64,000 bases of DNA from NCBI RefSeq assembly GCF_902477725.1, contig NZ_CABSIF010000008.1:124001-188000 (forward strand), written 5' to 3'. The number at the start of each line of letters is the position of its first letter. Within the stretch, counting starts at the first letter, position 1. This document shows positions 55,958-64,000 of the stretch, one piece after another. The notes beneath the pieces are model-generated. The model was not told where the DNA came from and ran no database searches. It saw nothing but the letters and a program-made list of their open reading frames with translations. Source of the DNA: an uncultured Desulfovibrio sp. (GTDB taxonomy: Bacteria > Desulfobacterota > Desulfovibrionia > Desulfovibrionales > Desulfovibrionaceae). Both the position numbers and the translations under genes were made by a program.

Positions 55958-58900
55958 ATGGAATACCGTACACCAATACACTCCGTGGCATTGTGCGCCA
56001 TACTTTCGGCGCAACTGATTCTTTCCCCCATTTTTGCCGCATCCGCATTTGCTGCGGGCGGGGTAACCCCCGACCCCAACGCGCCCGGCAGCAAGCGCCC
56101 ATCCATGGATGTTTCGGCCAACGGTGTTCCGCTCGTCAATATTACCGCGCCCAACAGCTCGGGGCTTTCGCACAACCAGTATTCAGACTTCAATGTGCAC
56201 CAGCAGGGCTTGATTCTCAACAACAGCTATCGGACTGTTAATACGCAGATTGGCGGCATCATTACGGGCAATCCCAATTTCCACGGCGATTCTTCCCGCG
56301 AGGCCAGCACCATTCTCAACGAGGTGACAAGCGCCAACCGTTCGCGTATCGAGGGCTACATTGAAGTGGGCGGCCGCCCTGCGGATGTTATTCTGGCAAA
56401 CCCCAACGGCATCACGGTTAACGGCGGCGGCTTCATCAATGTGCCGCGCGCAACGCTGAGCACCGGCGTGCCGCAGGTAAACCCCGCCGGGGCGCTGACC
56501 GGGCACGAAGTGCAGCGCGGCGATATCAGCATTGAAGGCGCTGGCATAAATGCGGACAATACCGATGCCTTTACCCTGCTGGCCCGCACCGCCTCCGTTG
56601 AGGCCCAGGTTCGCGGCAAAAACGTCACGGTAGTGGCTGGCAGAAACAACATTGCCACCGATGGCACGGTTACGCCGCTGGCGGATGATCCTGCCAATCC
56701 CAAGCCGCAGGTTGCCATTGACTCCTCTGCCCTTGGCGGCATGTACGCCAACCGCATAACCCTTGTCGCCACAGAAAAAGGCGTTGGCGTCAACCTTGAG
56801 GGCACGGTGCAGAGCGCAGACCAGATGGTTATTACCGCCGATGGCAAGCTGCGCCTGCGCGAAGCCTCGTCGGGCGGTGATGCCATGCTTGCAAGCAATA
56901 CGGAAATCCGTGTGGACGAAAGCGCGGCGGCGGCAAAAAGCCTCGGAGTCTCCGCGCCAAGTGTTTCCACCCCCGGCGTACTGGCTGCTGGCGAAAATCT
57001 ATCCATACAGGCAAACGCTCTGGCTCTGGAACCAGGGGCGAGGGTTGTTTCAGGCGTGGATTCTTCCGGCGGGCTTACGCAGCATGGCAAAACAACCATT
57101 GTTGCCGACACGCTGGAGGCCAATCAGGCAAAGGTGCTTTCTGGCGGCAGCGTGGGCATTGCGGTTAACAATACAGCCAATGTGCGATCTTCAACCATAT
57201 CCGTTCAGGATGCCCTGCTTTTGACTGGCGGAACCTACCTTTTGTCAGACAGTCTGGTGCAGGGGCAGAACCTTGGCCTGGACGTGCGCCAGTTGACCGT
57301 TGCCGGAAAATCCACCGTAGAAGCGTACACCAATCTGGCTGTGAAAGCCGCGTTGATGGAAGTGCAGGACAGCGTGTTGCGCGCTGCTGCGGATGCCCAA
57401 TTTCAGGCAGGCAGCGCCACGGTGGACGCCACAGGCAGCATTGCCGCAGCGAATGACCTGATCGTTACCTCTGACGACATGATCTTGCGAGGCGGATTTG
57501 TTTCCGCCGGGCAGGATGTTGCAATCTCGTCAACAACCCTGAGCAACATTGGCGGCGTGATCTATGCCGCAAGAGATCAGCAACTGGCCACGGCAGGTCT
57601 GCTGCTCAACGATGGCGGCGAAATATACGCCGGGCGCAATATTGCCATCACATACATGGGCAATACGCGTTCCAACGTAGTGCGCAATATTTCAGGCACA
57701 ATATCAGCCGGGGATACGTTAAGCATAAATGCCGCTACAGTAGAAAACAAGAAACGAGAATTTGAAATTGCCTCGCGGGGAAATCACGTTTCCTCATATT
57801 CCTGGCATGAATGCAACGCGGCACTTCTTGGGCACGGCTGCGACAGAAGGCAACTGTGGTATTACGTCAACGAATATAACGACTACATTCTCAAGGATTC
57901 ACCTTCAAGCCAGATGCTGGCGGGTGGGGACATCATAATTGGCGCTGATTTTCTTAACAACGAATACAGCACCATTGCGGCGGGTAAGAATCTTTCCGCT
58001 ACGGCGGGCAATGCCGTAAACAAGGACGGCGTGCTGCAACACACCAAGACTACCCGTGAAACCATGAAGGGCTGGGATTCAGACGATGACTTTACCGGCG
58101 AGTACTTTCGCTCGTACAAGGAAGAGTTCACCGAAATAGGGCGCTCGCCTGCGGTGTTTTCCGCCAATTCAGGCCTGTACATGAACGTTTCTGGCACGTT
58201 TAGCAATTTGAGCCAGCGACAAGGCATTTCCCAGCCCAACAGCAATTCTGCCAGCAAGGGGTATCCATTTTCCGGCAGCCCCATGTTCCACGCCGTAGAC
58301 TCGCCTGGCCACCATTATCTGATAGTAACCGACCCCCGGTTCACCAATCTGGGCAATTTTTATGGTTCGGATTACTTTCTCAGCCGCGTTGGGCTGGATC
58401 AGAAGCGCCAGCAGGTGGTTTTGCTGGGCGATGCATTCTATGAAACACGCCTTGTGCAGCAACAGATTCTTGAAAGCACGGGCAGGCGTTTTCTTGGCGG
58501 CTACAGCACCGATGCGGATCAGATGCGCGGGCTCATGGACGCGGCGGTTGCCCAGCAGAAGGATCTGAACCTGACGGCTGGCGTGGCCCTCACAGCGGCG
58601 CAGGCAGCAGCCCTTACGCAAGATATGGTCTGGCTGGTGGAGGAGGAATACATGGGGCAAAAGGTGCTTGTGCCCCATGTGTATCTGGCATCGGCCACCA
58701 GGGAGGATATCACCGCCGGGGGCGGCGTTCAGGCCAAAAATGTGTACATCAACGCGGGCAAGGGAGTGCTGAACGAAGGGATCATAAGCGGCGGCAGCGT
58801 CAACATCGCCTCTGTCGATATCAGCAATACTGGCGGCCTGCTGCGCGGCGGCGACCTGAATCTTACGGCGCTGAACAACATCAGCAACAGCAGCGGCTTT

Positions 58901-61900
58901 ATGCAGGGCACCAACATTGCCATGCAGGCCGGCAACAACATAACCTCACAAACCCTTACCACCAGAGATCCCGGCAATGCAGCCAACATCCATGTGCTGG
59001 CGCAGGCGGGCATTGAGGCCAAAAACAGCGTAACCGCCGTGGCTGGCAACGATGTTTCCATCACGGGCAGCACCCTGAATGCTGGCGGCGACATTGCCTT
59101 GCAGGCCGGACGAAATATGACCGTTGGCACGGTTACGGAAGAATTCCATCTGGGCGACGGCGTCCACAGCCGTGAAGACCGGGTAACGCACACCGGCTCA
59201 GCCGTGGCCGCAGGCGGCAACCTCACCATGACCGCCGCCAATGACATGACCGTGGCAGGTTCGCAGGTAGTTGCCGGGGGCAATGCCGTGCTGGCGGCTG
59301 GCAAGAGCCTCTCTGTCGTCTCGGTGCAGGATACCTTCAGTTCGTTTGTCAAAACCAAATCCGGCAACGGCGGATTGTTCTCCTCCAGCTCCAAAAAAAC
59401 GGTCACGCAGGATTACCACACCAACAAGGCTTCCACAGTCGGCGCGGGCGGCAACCTTACCCTTGCGGCGGGCGTAACCGGGCTTGGGCATGCCACGGTT
59501 GTGGGCTCCAACCTTGTCAGCGCGCAAGACCTCTCGGTGCTGGCCTCTGGCAATATCAACGTGGTCTCCGGGCAAAACAGCTCTTATTTTGCCTCCACCA
59601 AGTCCACCACGGGCGCATTGGGTCTCAGCTCATCTTCCAAGGCCAGCGGCAGTTCTTCTGTCACGCAGGTGGCGTCAAACCTTCTGGGGCAAAATATTAC
59701 CCTTGATGCTGGCAAAAGCGTGGGCATTGCGGCCTCCAACTTCATCGCCCAGCAAAACCTCAGCCTCACAGCGCGCAATGGCGATGTAAGCGTGCTCGAC
59801 GCCGCCAATCAGTCGGCTTCATGGTCGTACAAAAAGCAGAGCGGCTTCGGCCTGGGCGGGGGCGACACCTTCAGCAGCTTTTTTGGCACTGAGGGCAAGC
59901 GGGAGCAAAACGCGCGGGGTACCAGCGTGGGCTCAAATCTCACGGCCGGGCAGGACATAACTGTTGCCTCCTCGCGCGATACATCCGTTGTTGGCTCCAG
60001 CCTCTCGGCAGGCAACAACGTTACCATCAACGCGGGCCGCGACGCCAATATTCTGGGCGGCACCAACACCAGTTCGTCCAGCAAGGAGAAATTTTCATCG
60101 GGATTCGGCGTGGAGGGCATTCTTGGTCTGGACAAAACCAGCTTCTTCCTTGGCTACCAGCAGACGGGCAAGGGCGAAGACCGCGACAAGACAACAAACA
60201 CGGCAAGCCAGATTGCGGCCAAAAACACCCTCACCGTAAAAGCGGGCCAAAACGTCAACATGTCCGGCTCAAAACTGGTCGCAAACCAGGATTTGAACAT
60301 GGCCGCTGGCAAGGATATCAATATCTTGCAGGCTACGGAAACCGAAAGCGTAAGCAATTACGAAAAAAGGCTGCGCGCCGGGCTTAGCCTGACCCTGTCG
60401 CAAACTGTCACCACCACTGCCAAAAACGCCTATGCGGCGGGCAAACAGGCCGTGAGCAATGCGGAGGAAGCAAACGTAATCGGCGCGGGCCAGCAGGCAT
60501 ATGAGGCCTACAACACCGCGCAAGCCATCACCGACCCCAAGGGCGAGGCCAGTTTGACCGTGGGCGTTAGCTCATCGTGGAAGAGCAGCGAGAGCTATTC
60601 TTCCACGGCAGTGCGGTCAGAGCTGCGCGCCGGGCGCGACATGTCGCTGGCCGCCAATCGCGATGTGAGCATGCAGGGTACGCAGGCGCAAGCCGATAGA
60701 GATCTGACCATAGCCGCAGGGCGGGACATCAAAATTACCGCCGCGCAATCCTCGCAAAGCTACTCCAGCGATTCGGGCAAAATTGACGCCAGCGCGGGCA
60801 TTGCGGCGACGGCAAGCAAGGGCGGCTACTCTCTGGGCATAAAGGGTTCATTGGCTCTTGGCGGTGAGGTAACTGACGGAACCTCCCATACCAACAAGAA
60901 TGCCAAGCTGGTCGCCGGGGAAAAGCTGATCACTGTTTCCGGGCAGGATACCAGCGTGGCTGGCGGCAACCTGACAGGCAAGGATGTTGACATGCATGTG
61001 GGCCGCAACCTGAACGTTTCCAGCGTGCAGGATTCCAGCTCGTTCAACCGCAACAGCTTCAACGTGGGCGCTGAGGCAACCGTGGGCTATGGGGCAAATG
61101 TCCAAGTGAAACAGGGTGCAAGCCTCGGCTTTGAATACAACACTGGCCGTAGCCGCACCGTTGGCGAGCAGACCTCCATCTTGGGCAGCAACAGCGTAAA
61201 CATCTATACGGAAAACAATACCCATGTGGCCGGGGCCATCATTGCCGCCCTCAACGACAACCTCAAGCTCAACACAGGCTCGCTGAGTTACGAAAATATC
61301 GTGGGTAAAACGACACAAACCAGCGTCAGCGCGGGCATCAACTGGGCGCGGTCCTTTACGCCGGAAAAAGAGGGGGGGCAAGGTTCTGCTACAGATAAAG
61401 GTGACGCCAGCCAAAAAGGACAAGCTAATAAACTCGATCCAGTAAACCCGCCTGAGAAGTCAGGCACCCCCAAGGAAGATGAAAACGCCCCCAAACTCTA
61501 TGAAGGTGCGAGTCCGTGGATGACAACCTTGGTCAACAACCAAAAAGACTGGAAGGATGCTTGGAAAGGCTTCAAAGAGAAGACCCTTCACAATGCTTCA
61601 CCGGGTGCATTTTCCTATAGCCATCGGGAAACTACCCAAACGGCCTATGCCACTATCGGCAAGGGGGATATCACTGTGCGCAATAATCCCGGCCAGTCAC
61701 TGGACGGCCTGAACCGTGACCCCAATAATGCCATGCGTACAGAAACCACTTCGGATTGGGATATAACTTTGAAACCAGATTTCAGCTATGTGGACAAAGC
61801 CCTTGATCCCAACCTGTCCACCAACATACTCAATTCGCTGCATGAAGTAGCGACTAACCCGAGCGGTTTTTTTCAGCGGATATTCTCGGGTTTGACAGGT

Positions 61901-62083
61901 GGCGATAAAAAGAAGGACGAAGCCAAAGGCAACGGTGGGGCTGATAGCAACGCGCCAGAAAACAATAACTCTAAAGCTGCGGAACAAGCATGGCGGGATC
62001 TTCGTAGTGATCCCTTGGGTTTTCTCCTAAATGGATTTAGGGAGATGCTTTCCTCCCCCTCCCCATCAACCAACAAAAAGTGA
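55958..62083 (+). CDS. Large two-partner secreted exoprotein (CdiA/FhaB-like)
   Basis: A filamentous surface protein of 2041 aa. The signal peptide (about 1-36) is followed by the TPS secretion domain (NGVPLVNITAPNSSGLSHNQ, and NPNGI near 150). A beta-helical repeat region follows, then a CdiA-type central region (about 650-950; FLSRVGLDQKRQQVVLLGDAF, STGRRFLGG, MVWLVEEEYMGQ). A second block of repeats (AGGNLTMTAAN-, AGRDANILGG-like) extends to about 1800. The last 230 residues are polar and low in complexity, with ATIGKGDITVRNNPGQSLDG, which in CdiA proteins usually precedes a toxin. No VENN motif or known toxin domain is seen. ATG 55958 with AGGGA at six bases is chosen over an upstream in-frame TTG. 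Confidence 0.92.
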   Translation: MEYRTPIHSVALCAILSAQLILSPIFAASAFAAGGVTPDPNAPGSKRPSMDVSANGVPLVNITAPNSSGLSHNQYSDFNVHQQGLILNNSYRTVNTQIGGIITGNPNFHGDSSREASTILNEVTSANRSRIEGYIEVGGRPADVILANPNGITVNGGGFINVPRATLSTGVPQVNPAGALTGHEVQRGDISIEGAGINADNTDAFTLLARTASVEAQVRGKNVTVVAGRNNIATDGTVTPLADDPANPKPQVAIDSSALGGMYANRITLVATEKGVGVNLEGTVQSADQMVITADGKLRLREASSGGDAMLASNTEIRVDESAAAAKSLGVSAPSVSTPGVLAAGENLSIQANALALEPGARVVSGVDSSGGLTQHGKTTIVADTLEANQAKVLSGGSVGIAVNNTANVRSSTISVQDALLLTGGTYLLSDSLVQGQNLGLDVRQLTVAGKSTVEAYTNLAVKAALMEVQDSVLRAAADAQFQAGSATVDATGSIAAANDLIVTSDDMILRGGFVSAGQDVAISSTTLSNIGGVIYAARDQQLATAGLLLNDGGEIYAGRNIAITYMGNTRSNVVRNISGTISAGDTLSINAATVENKKREFEIASRGNHVSSYSWHECNAALLGHGCDRRQLWYYVNEYNDYILKDSPSSQMLAGGDIIIGADFLNNEYSTIAAGKNLSATAGNAVNKDGVLQHTKTTRETMKGWDSDDDFTGEYFRSYKEEFTEIGRSPAVFSANSGLYMNVSGTFSNLSQRQGISQPNSNSASKGYPFSGSPMFHAVDSPGHHYLIVTDPRFTNLGNFYGSDYFLSRVGLDQKRQQVVLLGDAFYETRLVQQQILESTGRRFLGGYSTDADQMRGLMDAAVAQQKDLNLTAGVALTAAQAAALTQDMVWLVEEEYMGQKVLVPHVYLASATREDITAGGGVQAKNVYINAGKGVLNEGIISGGSVNIASVDISNTGGLLRGGDLNLTALNNISNSSGFMQGTNIAMQAGNNITSQTLTTRDPGNAANIHVLAQAGIEAKNSVTAVAGNDVSITGSTLNAGGDIALQAGRNMTVGTVTEEFHLGDGVHSREDRVTHTGSAVAAGGNLTMTAANDMTVAGSQVVAGGNAVLAAGKSLSVVSVQDTFSSFVKTKSGNGGLFSSSSKKTVTQDYHTNKASTVGAGGNLTLAAGVTGLGHATVVGSNLVSAQDLSVLASGNINVVSGQNSSYFASTKSTTGALGLSSSSKASGSSSVTQVASNLLGQNITLDAGKSVGIAASNFIAQQNLSLTARNGDVSVLDAANQSASWSYKKQSGFGLGGGDTFSSFFGTEGKREQNARGTSVGSNLTAGQDITVASSRDTSVVGSSLSAGNNVTINAGRDANILGGTNTSSSSKEKFSSGFGVEGILGLDKTSFFLGYQQTGKGEDRDKTTNTASQIAAKNTLTVKAGQNVNMSGSKLVANQDLNMAAGKDINILQATETESVSNYEKRLRAGLSLTLSQTVTTTAKNAYAAGKQAVSNAEEANVIGAGQQAYEAYNTAQAITDPKGEASLTVGVSSSWKSSESYSSTAVRSELRAGRDMSLAANRDVSMQGTQAQADRDLTIAAGRDIKITAAQSSQSYSSDSGKIDASAGIAATASKGGYSLGIKGSLALGGEVTDGTSHTNKNAKLVAGEKLITVSGQDTSVAGGNLTGKDVDMHVGRNLNVSSVQDSSSFNRNSFNVGAEATVGYGANVQVKQGASLGFEYNTGRSRTVGEQTSILGSNSVNIYTENNTHVAGAIIAALNDNLKLNTGSLSYENIVGKTTQTSVSAGINWARSFTPEKEGGQGSATDKGDASQKGQANKLDPVNPPEKSGTPKEDENAPKLYEGASPWMTTLVNNQKDWKDAWKGFKEKTLHNASPGAFSYSHRETTQTAYATIGKGDITVRNNPGQSLDGLNRDPNNAMRTETTSDWDITLKPDFSYVDKALDPNLSTNILNSLHEVATNPSGFFQRIFSGLTGGDKKKDEAKGNGGADSNAPENNNSKAAEQAWRDLRSDPLGFLLNGFREMLSSPSPSTNKK

Positions 62084-62136
62084 TGCACCAGAGTGCATGC
62101 TGCCTACTGTCTCAACAATAAAAAGTGAGAACTTCC

Positions 62137-62580
62137 ATGCACAAAAATATTGCACTCCTCTGCCTGTTCGCTCTGCTCTGCGCCTGCGGCCCTCTACCAG
62201 ACAGAAGTCAAAGCGGTCTGTTTGGCCGATATCCTGAAAATTTTGTTGACACTGATGGATTTACACTCTGGATGCCAAAACATATGAATGCCCGCCAAGG
62301 CATGTACGCATTTGTAGTGCAGAAATATATCAACTACTGTGTTAACGGCGACTATAATGGAGGAAAGTTTCATTCAGATGAAGTGTATAAAGAACTCCCT
62401 GACGGTGGACGTGTTTATGCATACTACTACTACTACAATCAAGATGAATCTATTGGCGTCGATGCTCCTGCGTTCAATCTGTCACCAATGCATATCAATG
62501 TTGATTATTATGCTGTAATGAACTTTATAGTTAATAAGGACGGCATAATCACAAATTGCAAATATATGAGATTTCAATAA
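62137..62580 (+). CDS. Small lipoprotein downstream of the exoprotein
   Basis: A 147-aa protein with a signal peptide ending in a lipobox-like LLCACG (acylated Cys about residue 17). The mature part is rich in Tyr, Asn and Asp (VYAYYYYYNQDE), and I recognise no family. It starts 53 bp after the exoprotein stop and shares its lower GC content with the exoprotein's 3' end. It could be a partner or immunity-like protein, or an unrelated surface lipoprotein; neither can be shown from sequence. Confidence 0.7.
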   Translation: MHKNIALLCLFALLCACGPLPDRSQSGLFGRYPENFVDTDGFTLWMPKHMNARQGMYAFVVQKYINYCVNGDYNGGKFHSDEVYKELPDGGRVYAYYYYYNQDESIGVDAPAFNLSPMHINVDYYAVMNFIVNKDGIITNCKYMRFQ

Positions 62581-62780
62581 AAAATTCCCCGGCAATTGCC
62601 AGCGCTTGCCTATAGAAACGAATAGCAGCAGTGCAATTTAAGCTAGCGTGCTATGCCTCAATTTTTTGCTGAACTGACTGAGGCTCAACGGATGTGTGCG
62701 CATGGGGTGGGCGCAATGCACATTGGCAGGCAGCAACGAAGATTCGCAAAAGCTCCAGTCCCCCGACCTTAGTTTTACCA

Positions 62781-63002
62781 TTACCGATGCTTATTCGGCA
62801 GCGCATCAAGGCGCGTCCTCATGTCATGAACAAAAGACTTCAACACCCAGTTAAAATGATCTTTTTTTACGATAGCGGTGTTCATTCCAAGCCCCTTGTG
62901 CAACTTCAATTCATCCGAGGCTGGTGGAATACTATCTAGATACTTTTTCCAATTAGACAAAAGACGTTCCATCTCGGCACGTTGTTTTAAGCTTATATTC
63001 AT
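62781..63002 (-). CDS. Small protein of unknown function
   Basis: A 73-aa soluble, basic protein (begins MNISLKQRAEMERLLSNWKK) with no recognised domain. GGAG lies eight bases before the ATG, and the composition is protein-like. It is AT-rich and lies in the accessory right end of the window, 144 bp downstream of another small gene on the same strand. Confidence 0.55.
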   Translation of the reverse strand: MNISLKQRAEMERLLSNWKKYLDSIPPASDELKLHKGLGMNTAIVKKDHFNWVLKSFVHDMRTRLDALPNKHR

Positions 63003-63146
63003 TGATGCTTCTCCATTCCTCTTTCTAGCCTGGGATACCCCACTAAGAAGGAGGTTTTTGACCCGTGTAACCCAAGTAAAAAATAATGAAATAGACTAAA
63101 TTGTGAAGTGCTGGACATTTTTACAAACATGGACGAATACGATTCA

Positions 63147-63491
63147 TTAGTGGGAGGTAAGCGAACTTTTGTTGCCGGGCATATTCTGGAGTTCTTCCTG
63201 GTGAACGTCTTCAAATTGTTCATACATTGAAAGAACGCTGTAAACATAGTCTTGTCCTTCTTTCGTTTCATCCCACCATGCAAACCCCCTATTTTTTAAA
63301 ATCTTTACTATCTGCGAGACAAAGCTGTTACTTCCCCTAGTCTTGTACGATTCCCCGTCGTCAATATCAATTTTCATTGTTTTTCCATCACCTGATGGAA
63401 AAATTGTCATACTGTGCCCATCTTCAAGGATGAATGTCTTTTTGCCGACACTCTTGAGTGCCACGTCTGCCAACTTAAATAGATAATTCAT
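63147..63491 (-). CDS. Small protein of unknown function
   Basis: A 114-aa acidic soluble protein (begins MNYLFKLADVALKSVGKKTF) with a beta-rich first half (ILEDGHSMTIFPSGDGKTMK) and a helical second half. The ribosome site is excellent: TAGGAG five bases before the ATG. I recognise no family. Size, composition and position near a CdiA-like locus resemble orphan immunity-type genes, but there is no direct evidence for that role. Confidence 0.65.
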   Translation of the reverse strand: MNYLFKLADVALKSVGKKTFILEDGHSMTIFPSGDGKTMKIDIDDGESYKTRGSNSFVSQIVKILKNRGFAWWDETKEGQDYVYSVLSMYEQFEDVHQEELQNMPGNKSSLTSH

Positions 63492-63856
63492 AAATTCTCC
63501 TACCTGTATTTAGACTATTTATACATTACCATGACAAAAAAATACTGTCTTCATAATTTATAATAAATATAATTCTTATGTGTAATTAATTTCGCCCGTC
63601 AGCCGCACTAAAGCGATTATTAGTGTTCATCACAAATAATATACATATATAAATTAGAACATATCGGCCAAACCCCCTTGTTTTTGATCTTGCATTCCTC
63701 TGGCGCTAAGCAGCAAAAGCCCCGGCCATTGGAGTGGCCGGGGCTTTTCTTTGGTGCGGCAGATATGTGCATATTTCTGCGGGAGGGGTAGACGGTCACG
63801 CCGGCCAGCTTCAACACGTAAAGCGCATAAAAGCCTTCCGCAATGACTCACATGAC
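63492..63856. other. Intergenic region with one strong hairpin
   Basis: The left part (63492-63660) is very AT-rich and probably carries the promoter of the small gene at 63491. Two overlapping minus-strand frames at 63620-63851 span the hairpin at 63715 and show no family resemblance, so they are not called. Confidence 0.5.
63715..63752. terminator. Bidirectional intrinsic terminator
   Basis: A 14-bp perfect stem, AAAAGCCCCGGCCA and its complement, has a 6-base loop. TCTTT follows on the plus strand and GCTGCTT on the minus strand. It lies beyond the stop of the partial gene at the right edge. Confidence 0.88.
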
Positions 63857-64000
63857 TTAGACCCGTGAATAAATTGCGACATCTTCTCTAAACTCTGTAA
63901 TCATTTCTTCCGTCAAAGACGGTCTGAAAGAAGCAATTTTTTCAGCAATCATCTCTGTGGTCACAGGCGTGTTTGCCCCTCTTTCGCATTCTTCTTCAAA
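63857..64000 (-). CDS. C-terminal end of an unknown protein, partial
   Basis: The minus strand is open from the right edge to a TAA at 63859-63857. The last 47 residues include MIAEKIASFRPSLTEEM and end DVAIYSRV. Codon use is protein-like and a strong terminator lies 105 bp downstream. The piece is too short to assign a family. Confidence 0.5.
   Translation of the reverse strand, partial: FEEECERGANTPVTTEMIAEKIASFRPSLTEEMITEFREDVAIYSRV

Noticed and set aside
56900..61300. Possible tandem DNA repeats in the exoprotein gene
   Set aside because: The repetition is at the protein level (degenerate beta-helix repeats). I saw no near-identical long DNA repeats and no CRISPR-like regular spacing.
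62653..62772. A 39-codon plus-strand frame (MPQFFAELTEAQRMCAHG...) after the lipoprotein
   Set aside because: It has no ribosome site and no recognisable match. It could be a scrap of an old exoprotein module, but the evidence is too thin to call.
63620..63851. Two overlapping minus-strand frames of 65 codons
   Set aside because: Both read through a strong 14-bp terminator hairpin and show no family or ribosome site.
1..64000. tRNA, rRNA, CRISPR array or complete insertion sequence
   Set aside because: None was found on reading the intergenic regions. A covariance-model scan would be needed to exclude a missed small RNA.

Overview
The window looks like a chromosomal segment of a Desulfovibrio-type sulfate reducer, probably a host-associated species close to D. 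desulfuricans. The inference rests on a moderately GC-rich coding style, a porin remnant of the Desulfovibrio homotrimeric type, a periplasmic hydrogenase, Wolinella-type fumarate reductase genes, and a fused DHH/CBS/tRNA-nucleotidyltransferase typical of this group. No rRNA, tRNA or CRISPR array was found.

Layout. Positions 1-2097 (minus) hold the start of a complex I operon, nuoA-B-C-D. An AT-rich gap of about 1.5 kb follows; it contains the 3' end of a lost porin gene. Then come a NIT-domain chemoreceptor (3626-5743) and a four-gene uptake hydrogenase operon, hyaABCD (5873-10217). Positions 10423-39605 are mostly housekeeping: a thioesterase, lolA-ftsK-efp, engB, a CDF metal exporter, bamD-trxB-trxA, tsaD, fbp, a tightly overlapping envelope/division cluster (pgsA, an FtsB-like gene, a TPR protein, a lipoprotein), mrp, pcm, an M23 peptidase, a giant CoA-dehydratase activase, folK, xerD, the DHH-CBS-CCA fusion, a HIT protein and a LapA-like protein. 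mutS and a DUF1992 gene follow.

Positions 42.9-53.2 kb form a self-contained fumarate module: dcuB, frdC-frdA-frdB, a sensor kinase with a periplasmic solute-binding domain, an NtrC-type sigma-54 activator, and a two-subunit class I fumarase. The dcuB and fumarase leaders share the same architecture: a spaced TATAAC/GTTATA pair, a long ATAAC/GTTAT palindrome, and a -24/-12 sigma-54 promoter, with spacings conserved to within a few bases. The kinase/activator pair between the two operons is the obvious candidate regulator.

The hydrogenase small subunit carries all six cysteines of the oxygen-tolerant [4Fe-3S] proximal cluster, which is unexpected in a strict anaerobe. With its cytochrome b partner it could feed electrons from H2 to menaquinone, and fumarate reductase could use them.

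Positions 53.2-64 kb look accessory. A decayed tyrosine recombinase precedes a two-partner secretion pair (CdiB/FhaC-like and a 2041-residue CdiA-like exoprotein). The exoprotein C-terminus shifts in composition, lacks a recognisable toxin, and is followed by a small lipoprotein and two small unknown genes on the other strand. A partial gene runs off the right edge.
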